The position numbers and the translations under genes are program-made. The notes under the pieces are model-generated. The model made no database searches. It had not been told where the DNA came from and saw only the letters and a program-made list of their open reading frames with translations. From Chitinophaga sp. H8 (GTDB lineage: Bacteria; Bacteroidota; Bacteroidia; Chitinophagales; Chitinophagaceae), in NCBI RefSeq assembly GCF_040567655.1, contig NZ_JBEXAC010000002.1, positions 806,001 through 870,000 of the forward strand: a stretch of 64,000 bases of DNA, read 5' to 3'. Positions 1 through 8,581 of this stretch are shown in pieces (positions within the stretch are counted from its first letter, which is position 1; every line of letters starts with the position of its first letter).

Positions 1-1
1 T

Positions 2-70
2 ATAATAGCAGTTCATCCTACTGAAATAGACACTACTATACAGGATAGTCTGGCTACCACCCAGAAGTAA
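2..70 (+). CDS. C-terminal fragment of an unknown protein, cut by the window edge
   Basis: An open frame runs from base 2 to a TAA at 68-70 and would encode the last 22 residues of a protein ending in ATTQK. It converges with the S41 peptidase, whose stop lies 16 bp away. The fragment is too short to assign to any family, and it may be chance. Confidence 0.3.
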   Translation: MIAVHPTEIDTTIQDSLATTQK

Positions 71-86
71 TAATTCAATACGGCGG

Positions 87-1787
87 CTACTTACTGTTCA
101 ATAGATATGTTATCGCCTTTTCCAGCACCTCATCCCTTTCCTGCTTTATGCCTTCCAGGGTTGGTTTGACATACATATCCACTCCTACGCCTTTTCGCTG
201 GTGCTGGCGGCCGCTTGCCTCCAATATACCAATACTGGAAATTAATACCCCGCTTATTCCACCAGGCATTTCAAATGAAATAGCATTTCCATTTGCACCT
301 GCAGTCTGGCTGCCGATAGTTACTACTCCTGGATACTGCTGAAACATTAAACACATCGATTCTGCCTGGCTTTGGGTTTCTTCATTACATAATATCACTA
401 TTTTCCCCTTGTAATGATCACGGTTTTCTGTATCTCCTATCTGAATTGGCAGATACTTAAACGTTCCTGGAAATGTCAGGTCAGGGATAGCAGCCAGATA
501 GGCTGTAACTGCTCCGGAGAATAGCTTATTAGCCAGCAGTCCTGCAGTTTGTTGAGGATAAGCACGGCAATCAAATATAATGGCTGCTTTATGCCATTGC
601 TGTTGCATGACGCTATCCACCTGTCCTTGTTCCAATGTACCAACATTGATATAACCAATATTAGTATCTGCACGTTGTACCTGTTGTGTTGCCTTCGTCA
701 CATTACTCATCCAATAGTCCGGATAAAATGTCCACCACTGCTCGTCGCTTATACATTTCATCTGTTCCGTCAAGACATGGATACCACGTCTGATTGTTAC
801 TGTTACAACACTATCTGTATAACAGGAGAGTCTTTCAGCCACCATTCTATTCAGCGATGCCTCGTTAGAATAAGCATAGTACCTGGCAAACAATTGCTTT
901 TTTTGTACAACCGGCTCCTGGCCAATTTTCAGTATTACATCTCCCGGATATAATTTTATTGGAGGGTGGCTGCTGTCTGCAAATACCTTCTTTATTACAA
1001 ATTCCTCTCCTACACTTCCTACCACAATGGGAAGCCGGTAGGTACCAAGAAATTTACTGATAAACACAGGTGTATTTAACATTACCTGGGCATGCGTATC
1101 CTGAACACGTGCATTACATTGCATGAATGCCATTTCATATTCCAATGGATGCTTCGCTGCCAAAAACATCGGAATAGCTGTAATCAATGCGTCATTCCAA
1201 TCTTTATCCTGCAAATGCTTATAAGGGCTGAAATAATTATAAATATTCCAATAGCGGAATAATGCCAGCAAGCGGTGATTGGTATCCGGTAAAGTATCGC
1301 CATATGGCGCTTCATGGATGGTATAGAGCAATGCAGTAGCATCGTTATAATAAACATAAGGATTCCGGTGCTGGTTCCGGTTGGCCTTTATAAAATTAAG
1401 TCTGGTAATAAGTTGCTTCGTAAAACAGGGCGCCTGCATCCACTTAAAATCCAGGTTAAGCCGGGCACTGTCTGGCAACGCAGTTGCTGAAATACAGGTA
1501 TCACATTTTTCCACCGGGCTTAATTCCTTTAACCAGTTTTCATAAAACTCATGTAACTCCAGGAGATTGTTTATCCTGTTTATAGTAATTAACTTGTGAA
1601 TTAATACGCTGTCCCAGTCAAGGCGGGAAGTTGAAATAGCTGGATGATAGTATTTCAAAAAGCCCCATACCTGGCAGAGAGAGGCCAGCTTAGTGGATGC
1701 TGTCAGACGCTTTCCCTGACTCATTGTAATACCAGGCAATAAAAATAAATACAGAAAAAGCAGGAGGCGAAAAGAACGGCCTTTCAT
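87..1787 (-). CDS. Secreted S41 family peptidase, tricorn/C-terminal-protease type
   Basis: The 566-residue protein starts with a signal peptide (basic MKGR, then a leucine-rich core ending near residue 24). A PDZ-like segment lies around residues 250-300. The S41 core is C-terminal: the NEETQSQAES motif puts the nucleophile at Ser473, followed by SQTAGANGN. There is no lysine 25 residues after the serine, unlike CtpA/Prc, so it resembles the tricorn-like S41 branch common in Bacteroidota. It is probably a periplasmic or surface protease, and its substrate is unknown. It stands alone, reading away from the lipoprotein gene upstream. The family is confident; activity is inferred. Confidence 0.85.
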   Translation of the reverse strand: MKGRSFRLLLFLYLFLLPGITMSQGKRLTASTKLASLCQVWGFLKYYHPAISTSRLDWDSVLIHKLITINRINNLLELHEFYENWLKELSPVEKCDTCISATALPDSARLNLDFKWMQAPCFTKQLITRLNFIKANRNQHRNPYVYYNDATALLYTIHEAPYGDTLPDTNHRLLALFRYWNIYNYFSPYKHLQDKDWNDALITAIPMFLAAKHPLEYEMAFMQCNARVQDTHAQVMLNTPVFISKFLGTYRLPIVVGSVGEEFVIKKVFADSSHPPIKLYPGDVILKIGQEPVVQKKQLFARYYAYSNEASLNRMVAERLSCYTDSVVTVTIRRGIHVLTEQMKCISDEQWWTFYPDYWMSNVTKATQQVQRADTNIGYINVGTLEQGQVDSVMQQQWHKAAIIFDCRAYPQQTAGLLANKLFSGAVTAYLAAIPDLTFPGTFKYLPIQIGDTENRDHYKGKIVILCNEETQSQAESMCLMFQQYPGVVTIGSQTAGANGNAISFEMPGGISGVLISSIGILEASGRQHQRKGVGVDMYVKPTLEGIKQERDEVLEKAITYLLNSK

Positions 1788-1897
1788 TTGCTGGTACTCG
1801 TTGAACTGATGAATGATAGTTTTCTAAAATAATAACCGGTGTCAAACTTTGAGCATTATGCCGAGAAGGAATCATCCCATCACTTCCCACTACTCAG

Positions 1898-2788
1898 CTA
1901 CTTCAATTTCAATACTACTACCGCTTCAATTTCAGCATCGGTTTTTGTATCCCATACCTTAAAATGCCATTCACTTTCATCTCCTTTCAATCGTTCGTTC
2001 TCCAGGTTTATTGACATGCTTAATCTGCTCTGTGCATCTGCTGGAGTAATGCCCTCTTTCATCCTGGCAAAAAGATTTTTTGTTTTGTGTTTTAACTTAC
2101 CATCTTTTCCGTAGATACTGATACGTGCCCCGGGGAATACTTTTCCATCCTTCACGGTAAATCCTTTTAAGCCTACGAAATCAATTCCTATCTGCCCGCC
2201 CAATTTCACCTCATTGTTTTGCACACGGCCTGCCGCAGAAGTAATAAAGGCAGCATCTGCTGTAAGTCCGGCAGCAATAATCTTCATACCCGGTGTTACA
2301 TTTTTTGCTACTTCAAATGGCATGTCAGCCGTGATCTCCCCATCCTGTTTCTTATCCCAGATACGTATATGTATGCTATACTTCCCTCCTGCTACAATCT
2401 GCGGTGTGCCCGGAACAAAAGAAGCACTCAAGGTTTGCGCATCTATTGGAGATACCCCCTCTTTAGAAGTATGGGCTAACAGGTCTGTATTTGCAGATAC
2501 TTCTTCCCCTTGCTCATTGGTTACTACCAGGCTTATGCCAGGATATACCCTCCCGCTTTCTTCTTTAAATCCTTTAACATCAAAAAACTGCAGACTTATT
2601 TTCTCACCCTGTTTTATAATGGCTTTTTGCAGGGGTTCATTATTCACAGATAATACATAGGTATTATAACTTAACCCGGTGTTGGCAATACTTAAATTGG
2701 TGCGCGGATCTTTTTTTACGCCTGTATTAAACTTGCAGCCCGACAAAATAAATATCCCCAGTATAAGCGAAAGCAGTTTCCTTTTCAT
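1898..2788 (-). CDS. Lipoprotein with two tandem repeats of an unknown domain
   Basis: The 296-residue precursor carries a lipobox (LSGC, lipidated Cys18), so it should be anchored in the outer membrane. The mature part is an internal duplication. Residues about 58-160 and 196-296 share the order: hydrophobic strand, 'KGF', 'G.V(Y/F)PG', an immunoglobulin-like strand region, 'EG(V/I)(S/T)P(I/A)DAQ', and a closing 'WD.K.D.EI'. The repeats look like beta-sandwich domains, but I do not recognise the family. The gene is monocistronic, with about 110 bp upstream of the S41 gene start. Its function is unknown and may be structural or ligand binding. Confidence 0.75.
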   Translation of the reverse strand: MKRKLLSLILGIFILSGCKFNTGVKKDPRTNLSIANTGLSYNTYVLSVNNEPLQKAIIKQGEKISLQFFDVKGFKEESGRVYPGISLVVTNEQGEEVSANTDLLAHTSKEGVSPIDAQTLSASFVPGTPQIVAGGKYSIHIRIWDKKQDGEITADMPFEVAKNVTPGMKIIAAGLTADAAFITSAAGRVQNNEVKLGGQIGIDFVGLKGFTVKDGKVFPGARISIYGKDGKLKHKTKNLFARMKEGITPADAQSRLSMSINLENERLKGDESEWHFKVWDTKTDAEIEAVVVLKLK

Positions 2789-2953
2789 GTAACGTATTAT
2801 TTAAGCTGCTGATTGTGATCAATACCCCGATAACCTGCTGCTTTTATCTTCCTGTTTATTGAATACCGGTTTAAGCACCCTATAGCGTACTTAATAACCT
2901 TATCAAATTAAGAAAATTTATGCAGATCGCGGGATACAGGGAAATTTGCGCAA

Positions 2954-3502
2954 TTAAGCATCCTTCCCCGGATCAAAAAGCATGGCAGTACATAAACAGT
3001 TTTTATGCCCTTTTGCCGTTAGTATAGGATAGTTTATGCAGCTTTTACAGCCCTCCCAGAAACGGGCATCCTGTGTAATCTCCCCATAAGTAACCGGTTC
3101 AAAACCCAACCGGGAATTTAACTTCATAACGGCCAGGCCGGTAGTAATGCCAAATATTTTTGCTGCAGGATACAACAAGCGGCTCAGCTCAAATATTTTT
3201 TGTTTGATAATAGCAGCTATGCCCAATCCCCGGAAGGAGGGTGCTACTATCAATCCACTATTTGATACAAACTTGCCCTGCCCCCAGGCTTCTATGTAAG
3301 AAAATCCTGCCCATATCCCTTGTTGGGTAAATGCAATGACGGCTTTACCCTGCAATATTTTTTCACGGATTGCGCCTGGGCTCCGCTTTGAAATCCCCGT
3401 GCCCCTTGCTTTGGCGGAAGCCTCCATTTCTGCTACAATAGGTAATGCAAACTCGGCATCCTCCGCAGTGGCGATGCGGACGACTATATCTGGCGATTCC
3501 AT
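2954..3502 (-). CDS. GNAT family N-acetyltransferase
   Basis: The 182-residue protein has the GNAT core, with the acetyl-CoA loop near RGLGIAAII (about residues 91-99) and a conserved asparagine in the MKLNSRLGFEPV stretch. The C-terminus carries four cysteines (CKSC, CLC). The sequence strongly resembles the acetyltransferase encoded at the head of arginine-biosynthesis clusters in Bacteroidota, including the 'KARGTGI.KRSP' N-terminal stretch (recalled similarity). Here no arg genes are nearby. Its start overlaps the end of the upstream gene by 19 bp, which implies translational coupling. The acyl acceptor is unknown. Confidence 0.8.
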   Translation of the reverse strand: MESPDIVVRIATAEDAEFALPIVAEMEASAKARGTGISKRSPGAIREKILQGKAVIAFTQQGIWAGFSYIEAWGQGKFVSNSGLIVAPSFRGLGIAAIIKQKIFELSRLLYPAAKIFGITTGLAVMKLNSRLGFEPVTYGEITQDARFWEGCKSCINYPILTAKGHKNCLCTAMLFDPGKDA

Positions 3503-3882
3503 TCATATTCATTTAACGGGCCACCAACATTCAGTTGATGCTGTATATACAGATTGTAAAGAGATGCAGGTATCAGCGAATATATTGTAATGCGGGTTAC
3601 CCGGTTTTTAATAGGGAATGCTGAAAGTGCTGGAAGGAAAATACGGGTAATGGCCCCTTTTACAATGCTATTCCCTCTTTCGTATAATTTACCTGCCAGC
3701 TCCAGGCATTTACCAACCGCACTATAATTATTATCGCGCAACTGGCAGCTTGTATAATCTGTAAAACAGGTCACTGTTTCATAAATATGAAACACTGCCG
3801 GAAATTGATGTAAAGCTCTCCTGAGTTCAGGTATCGTATCTTCTATAAATGCAGGTACTTCATATTGATTGATCATGTTCAT
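3484..3882 (-). CDS. Conserved hypothetical protein, middle gene of a three-gene operon
   Basis: The 132-residue protein is soluble and mostly helical, with no signal peptide or membrane segment. An N-terminal acidic stretch (MNMINQYEVPAFIEDTIPEL) is followed by a cysteine/tyrosine-rich central part and a basic C-terminal half. It resembles an uncharacterised Bacteroidota family (possibly DUF7674, not certain). It starts 5 bp after a 41-codon membrane-protein gene and overlaps the GNAT gene by 19 bp, so the three are almost certainly co-transcribed. No function can be assigned. Confidence 0.65.
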   Translation of the reverse strand: MNMINQYEVPAFIEDTIPELRRALHQFPAVFHIYETVTCFTDYTSCQLRDNNYSAVGKCLELAGKLYERGNSIVKGAITRIFLPALSAFPIKNRVTRITIYSLIPASLYNLYIQHQLNVGGPLNEYEWNRQI

Positions 3883-3887
3883 GCTAT

Positions 3888-4013
3888 TTAATTATGTTGC
3901 AGATATTTTATCAGCAGTTGTATAACTAAGGCGATACTAACTACCGTCACTAATGCATAATACATTCCCTTACTTCGGGAGGCATTTGTGTTTTGCTCTT
4001 TTTGCATAGTCAT
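3888..4013 (-). CDS. Small single-pass membrane protein (41 aa)
   Basis: The reading frame from ATG at 4013 to TAA at 3888 encodes 41 residues: a short polar N-terminus (MTMQKEQNTNASRSKG), one hydrophobic helix (about residues 17-36), and a short basic tail. A possible weak ribosome site (AGGTG) lies about 9 bases upstream. It sits 5 bp before the next gene of the operon, in the same orientation, which supports it being real despite its size. The remaining 257 bp up to the P450 gene at 4271 must hold the divergent promoters; I see no clear TAnnTTTG element there. Confidence 0.55.
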   Translation of the reverse strand: MTMQKEQNTNASRSKGMYYALVTVVSIALVIQLLIKYLQHN

Positions 4014-4270
4014 CTGGTTTCACCTGGTATGCCAAATCCTGTTCCATCTCCGGATTCCAAAGCCTTCAAATCCATGCAACACAATACCACAAAGCCTTTA
4101 AGTAATAAAGACATATATGCGCTACTGTTTGCCCCACTTCCTGTACCCTTCCGTTTTTGCATGGTGATTACAGAAATGGAGCAGGGACAAAAACCACATA
4201 TAAAAAACTGCTCTGCATTTGCAGTAAAATGTATTAAATTCATACTTCCACTTGTCACTAAAATCCTTTT

Positions 4271-5443
4271 ATGATATCTACTTCGCTGCTTCAGCCTTCA
4301 GCCTGGTATCATCAGATGCAAGCGGAAAAGCCCGTATATTTTGATGATCGCTATCAGCTTATTTTTGGCGCAGCAGGAGCCTGGCAGGTATTCCGCTATG
4401 CGGATGTCCAAAGAGTATTGCAGGATTTTACCTGTTTCTCAAACAACTACAAACCTGAAGACCCTAACAGCAACGTAGGCAGTAGCCTGAACCGTATAGA
4501 TCCACCACTCCACCGGCAACTAAGAGCACTCGTTTCCAAAGCATTTGCTCCCAGTATTCTTTCCGGTCTGGAAACCTGGATGCATCATCAGTGTAAAACA
4601 CTGCTGGAGCCCTGGCTCAATAACGGCGGGATAGATTTTGTTCATCATTTTGCCATGCCCTTATCTGTTCGTGTCATTGCCAGGCTATTAGGGGTGCCTG
4701 AACCGGATCATACATTGGTAGATGAATGGGCCAAAATAATCGTTAGCAATCCGGCAGAAACCGGTGGAATGGCAGATTACCGTCGGGTGCAACAGGAAAT
4801 GGTCACCTTCTTTGGTGCCATGCTGGAAGAGAGAAAAAAACAGCCCCAACAGGATTTAATGACCCACCTGCTACATGCAGAAGTAGATGGAGAAAGACTG
4901 AGCACCAAAGATGTGATAGCTACCTGTAAAACTATCCTTCTGGCAGGATACGAAACCACGGTGGCCCTGCTGACCAATACGATGTACATCTTGGCAGCGG
5001 AACAACCTCAGTTACAAATACATTTGGCAAAGCATACAGCAGATATTCCTCTGGTGATTAATGAGGTGCTACGCTATCGTCCCAGCCTGCTGAGTATGTA
5101 CCGTATAGCTACCTGTGATATAGAGCTGGGTGGACAGCAAATAAAAAAAGGAGATCTTGTAAATGCCTGGATTGCATCTGCCAACAGAGACCCTGCCGTT
5201 TTTCAGGATCCGGACGTCTTTGATTTCCGGCGCAACAACCTTACGCAAATCCTGTCATTCGGATATGGCATCCATTATTGCCTCGGAGCAGGCTTAAGTA
5301 AAATGGAAACAAGAATTGCATTCGAAACACTTTTTCAACTAGCAAAAGGCTTTAAAATAAAACCAGGTACCTCATTGTCATTGAATAGCAGCGTGATTGT
5401 TTCGAGTTTCAAAAACCTCCCTGTTATCTTTCATAAGTGTTAA
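4271..5443 (+). CDS. Cytochrome P450
   Basis: The 390-residue soluble bacterial P450 has all class hallmarks. The I-helix is AGYETT (225-230), the K-helix ExxR is Glu265-Arg268, and the heme loop is FGYGIHYCLG with Cys337 as thiolate ligand. The length is normal for a three-component bacterial CYP, so it needs separate ferredoxin and reductase partners, and none is nearby. It is followed after 31 bp by a terpene cyclase in the same direction. The most likely role is therefore oxidation of the cyclase product. The CYP family number cannot be assigned from sequence reading alone. Confidence 0.95.
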   Translation: MISTSLLQPSAWYHQMQAEKPVYFDDRYQLIFGAAGAWQVFRYADVQRVLQDFTCFSNNYKPEDPNSNVGSSLNRIDPPLHRQLRALVSKAFAPSILSGLETWMHHQCKTLLEPWLNNGGIDFVHHFAMPLSVRVIARLLGVPEPDHTLVDEWAKIIVSNPAETGGMADYRRVQQEMVTFFGAMLEERKKQPQQDLMTHLLHAEVDGERLSTKDVIATCKTILLAGYETTVALLTNTMYILAAEQPQLQIHLAKHTADIPLVINEVLRYRPSLLSMYRIATCDIELGGQQIKKGDLVNAWIASANRDPAVFQDPDVFDFRRNNLTQILSFGYGIHYCLGAGLSKMETRIAFETLFQLAKGFKIKPGTSLSLNSSVIVSSFKNLPVIFHKC

Positions 5444-5474
5444 GTTTTATCAGCACTATTAAAACCTATGTATC

Positions 5475-6437
5475 ATGTCATTAAACACACAAACCTTACC
5501 GAGGTTGTACTATCCGTTCGAGGATCTTATCAGTCCCTATGCAGCACAGCTGGAAGCTGAAACTAAAAAATGGATTTACAATGACTATGCCTTTCTGCCG
5601 GAGGAGATCAAACAAAAGTATGACCACACCAATGCAGGCTACCTCATGGCGCGGTTTTATCCCCTGGCTACCTTTGAGCAACTAATTCCTCTTGCAAGGT
5701 TTTCTTTATGGGGCCTTACATTTGACGATTATTATGAACACCAGAACAGCCAGCAGATACGGCTACTGCGCAAACGGGTCATGGCTATTCTGCAGGGAGC
5801 TGCCCCTCTGCCGTCAGAAAACGACCTGTTCCCCCAGCTGGCTACCATGCGGGATGAACTCAGCAAACTGATGCCTCCCAACTGGATGGCCAGGTTTACT
5901 ATCAGCATGGATAAATACATCGAAGGAATGGAGCTCGAAGCACCTTATAAGGCAACATTGCAATTTCCTTCGCTGCAGGAATATATGGCTATCCGTGAAA
6001 AATCAGTAGATGTATACCCGCTGATAGACTTTGTAGAACTGGTTACTACGCATGCATTGCCGGATGAGGTCGTACATCACCCCATCATGCAAAAAATAGC
6101 TGCGCTTACCTGCAGAATGATTGCCTGGTGTAATGATTACTTTTCTGTCCAAAAGGAACAAGGCAGAGACATTATGAATATTATTCTGGTAGCACAGCAT
6201 GAATACAACCTGAGCCTGGAAGAGGCCTATGCGGCTGCCGTACATATTCATGAACAGGATCTGGAAGCTTATCTTCAGCTTACAGCTGCTTTACCCGATT
6301 TTGGCAATTATAATGAACAGGTACAACAATTCATTTACTATAATGGACTAATGATCCAGGGGCATAAAAGCTGGTATGAGATAGATACCCGCAGGTATGG
6401 TAAGGGAGGACATCCGGAGGCAGACCGGTTCAGATAA
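5475..6437 (+). CDS. Type I terpene cyclase (sesquiterpene- or diterpene-synthase-like)
   Basis: The 320-residue protein has the four marks of a bacterial class I terpene cyclase at the expected spacing. They are an aspartate-rich DDYYE motif (84-88), a pyrophosphate-sensor Arg174, an NSE triad Asn220/Ser224/Glu228 exactly 46 residues after that arginine, and a C-terminal Arg307-Tyr308 pair. It should ionise a prenyl diphosphate with Mg2+ and cyclise it. Length suggests a single-domain C15 (or C20) enzyme, but the product cannot be predicted. It lies 31 bp after the P450 and 7 bp before the convergent kinase gene, so the operon is just these two genes. Confidence 0.92.
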   Translation: MSLNTQTLPRLYYPFEDLISPYAAQLEAETKKWIYNDYAFLPEEIKQKYDHTNAGYLMARFYPLATFEQLIPLARFSLWGLTFDDYYEHQNSQQIRLLRKRVMAILQGAAPLPSENDLFPQLATMRDELSKLMPPNWMARFTISMDKYIEGMELEAPYKATLQFPSLQEYMAIREKSVDVYPLIDFVELVTTHALPDEVVHHPIMQKIAALTCRMIAWCNDYFSVQKEQGRDIMNIILVAQHEYNLSLEEAYAAAVHIHEQDLEAYLQLTAALPDFGNYNEQVQQFIYYNGLMIQGHKSWYEIDTRRYGKGGHPEADRFR

Positions 6438-6444
6438 TTTTTGT

Positions 6445-8193
6445 TTATAAAGCCCGCTGTTCGTCTATACTGCGGCTCAAAGCTTCGTGCAACAGTTTTA
6501 AACGGACCGGCTTTACAAGATAGGTATGTGCACCGGCTGTCAACATTTCATCCCGTGCTTCATTAAAAGGATCTCCGGAAGCTATAATCACTGGTATATG
6601 CTTGAGACGGGGATCCTTTTTTATCTCTTCTAATAATGCTTTACCACTCATATTACCAGGTAAACCATTGTCCAGTATTACTGCATCCGGCATGGCTGCA
6701 TGAACCAGCTTCAACCCGTCTTCCCCGTTTTCTGCCAACAATGGTTGCTTAATGCCAATGCCTGCCAAAAAGGTCGTCAACATAAGCTGATTTTGCTTAT
6801 CATCTTCTACAATCAGCACTTTAAGATGACTGCAATCATTTAATACGGCCTGCTCTTTATGTCCTGATGGCCCTTCAGCATCTCTTTTTACTAATGGAAA
6901 TACTACCTCAAAAGTGCTCCCCTTACCTTCCTCACTGATAAGGGCAATATTTCCCCCTAATAAATACGTCAACCGCTTGGTAATAGGCAGCCCCAACCCT
7001 GTACCTCTGAAAAGTGGGTTATTTTCTGATACAAAGGGTTCAAAAATCAGGGGCCTCTTTTCAGCCGGAATACCTTCTCCCTGATCGCTCACCTGCAATT
7101 TCCAGGAAGTATCATCTGCAGATAGCTGTAAAATAATGCTGGTATGAGGGGCTGTAAATTTAATGGCATTCATCACCAGGTTATTGACAATCTGCGTCAG
7201 CTTTGTTTTGTCCGTTATCACCTCTGGCAACATGCTATTATCAATCTGCAGCACAATTTTTGCGTCCTTTACATTGGCCAGGTATTGGTGAATCCCTACA
7301 ATATTGCTGATCCAGTTCCGTATCTGTAAGGTAGACATTTCCACCTCGTCCAGCTTTCCGGCCTCTATCTTCGACAACTCCATAATATTGTTAATCACCT
7401 GCACTACCTGATCACATGCCGCAAACTGATGCTCAATGATGCGTTTGTAATTAACAATTGGATCCTCTGGCCGGGCTTCCATTAATAACTGGCTGATTCC
7501 AAAGATGCTGTTCAGCGGATTGCGTATTTCATGGCTGCTTTCCCGGATAAAAATGCTTTTGGATAAATTAGCGTTTTGTAGCCTTTTGCGATACCTGTCA
7601 CTATATTTTACATAATAGGTAATGACCATAATATTCAGGCATAGAACCCCTCCAATAGCAAGGCAATGGAATAAAAACTGGGAGTCCGGATTCACTGCAA
7701 TAGGCTTCACAATACCGTAATATGCATTCGCCTCCAGCACAATAAGCGAAACAGAGCTAATGATGATACTGATCATCCGTAATAACCAGGATTTAAAAAT
7801 CAGCATGGAAGCACTCACCAGAAACAAAATCACTAACTCCTGTTCTCCCATCATTCCCAGGGTAATTCCGAAGTAAACCACCGCAACATGGTGTGCCAAT
7901 AAAAATCCTATAGCAGCTAACAGATGCTTTTTACGATAGTTTAAATAGATAATGCCGGAAAAATAAAGCCCCTCCAGCACAGCAGGTATCAATACTGATA
8001 TAGCGCCGGAGAAAAGGAAAAACAAACAACCCACAGTAGTTGAAAGTACAGCTGTAGCAAGGCTTAAGGCATTCAATATATTTACACGTCTCCGGTCATC
8101 TTCTGCCAGCCCTTCAGTTCCCAATTTTATTACTGCATTTATCCAGTAAACGGGGTTCATCACAACTCGTTTAAATGCTATCATCGTTGGCAC
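6445..8193 (-). CDS. Membrane-bound hybrid sensor histidine kinase with receiver domain
   Basis: The 582-residue protein has about six N-terminal membrane helices (residues 40-195) and no obvious extracytoplasmic sensor domain. A HisKA domain follows (SSHEIRNPLN, His221), then a HATPase domain (N box LVMNAIKF, G boxes GEGIP and GTGLGLP), and a C-terminal receiver whose phospho-acceptor is Asp508 in ILDNGLPG. No partner regulator or output gene is adjacent, so the phosphorelay target is outside the window. The membrane-embedded sensor suggests detection of a membrane-related or small hydrophobic signal (inference). It converges with the terpene genes and is not co-transcribed with them. Confidence 0.92.
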   Translation of the reverse strand: MPTMIAFKRVVMNPVYWINAVIKLGTEGLAEDDRRRVNILNALSLATAVLSTTVGCLFFLFSGAISVLIPAVLEGLYFSGIIYLNYRKKHLLAAIGFLLAHHVAVVYFGITLGMMGEQELVILFLVSASMLIFKSWLLRMISIIISSVSLIVLEANAYYGIVKPIAVNPDSQFLFHCLAIGGVLCLNIMVITYYVKYSDRYRKRLQNANLSKSIFIRESSHEIRNPLNSIFGISQLLMEARPEDPIVNYKRIIEHQFAACDQVVQVINNIMELSKIEAGKLDEVEMSTLQIRNWISNIVGIHQYLANVKDAKIVLQIDNSMLPEVITDKTKLTQIVNNLVMNAIKFTAPHTSIILQLSADDTSWKLQVSDQGEGIPAEKRPLIFEPFVSENNPLFRGTGLGLPITKRLTYLLGGNIALISEEGKGSTFEVVFPLVKRDAEGPSGHKEQAVLNDCSHLKVLIVEDDKQNQLMLTTFLAGIGIKQPLLAENGEDGLKLVHAAMPDAVILDNGLPGNMSGKALLEEIKKDPRLKHIPVIIASGDPFNEARDEMLTAGAHTYLVKPVRLKLLHEALSRSIDEQRAL

Positions 8194-8581
8194 ACAAATT
8201 ATACATTATTATCAACAGAGATAATTATTCCCAGGGATCATCATATGTTAAATATTCAATAGGTAAGCCTGGGGAATGAATCGTCTAAGCTGAAGATAAT
8301 GATAAATATAATCAATTAATACGTACGGAATTTCAATGGATAAGGTTTTGAAAATAAGGCATTCCACCTGTACGCAAGATAAAATGGTGACAATATTAAA
8401 TACCTGTTATTAAAAGTGTTATGCCGGAAAAACCAGGAGCATTATATACAGGCACATCCGGATGGAGCTAAAAAGACGATACGATCCAGGGGTAAAGAAG
8501 CCAATGGATGAGCCGGGCTTTTATGCCCCGGTCTATACTATTATGGTTAAATGCAGAAACATTTCAGAAGTTGATAAGCCC
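8194..8581. other. 388-bp intergenic region, promoter side of the kinase gene
   Basis: AT-rich sequence between the kinase start and the end of the PepSY gene, both on the minus strand. A short GC hairpin (CCGGGC/GCCCCGG, about 8513-8533) could be the PepSY terminator, but it has no clear U-tract. I see no RNA gene, no convincing coding frame and no repeat. Confidence 0.4.

Noticed and set aside
4010..4274. Overlapping frames on both strands between the mini-operon and the P450 gene (82 and 93 codons)
   Set aside because: They lie in a divergent promoter region, have no recognisable domain, and overlap each other. The 41-codon frame at 3888-4013 is better supported by operon spacing.
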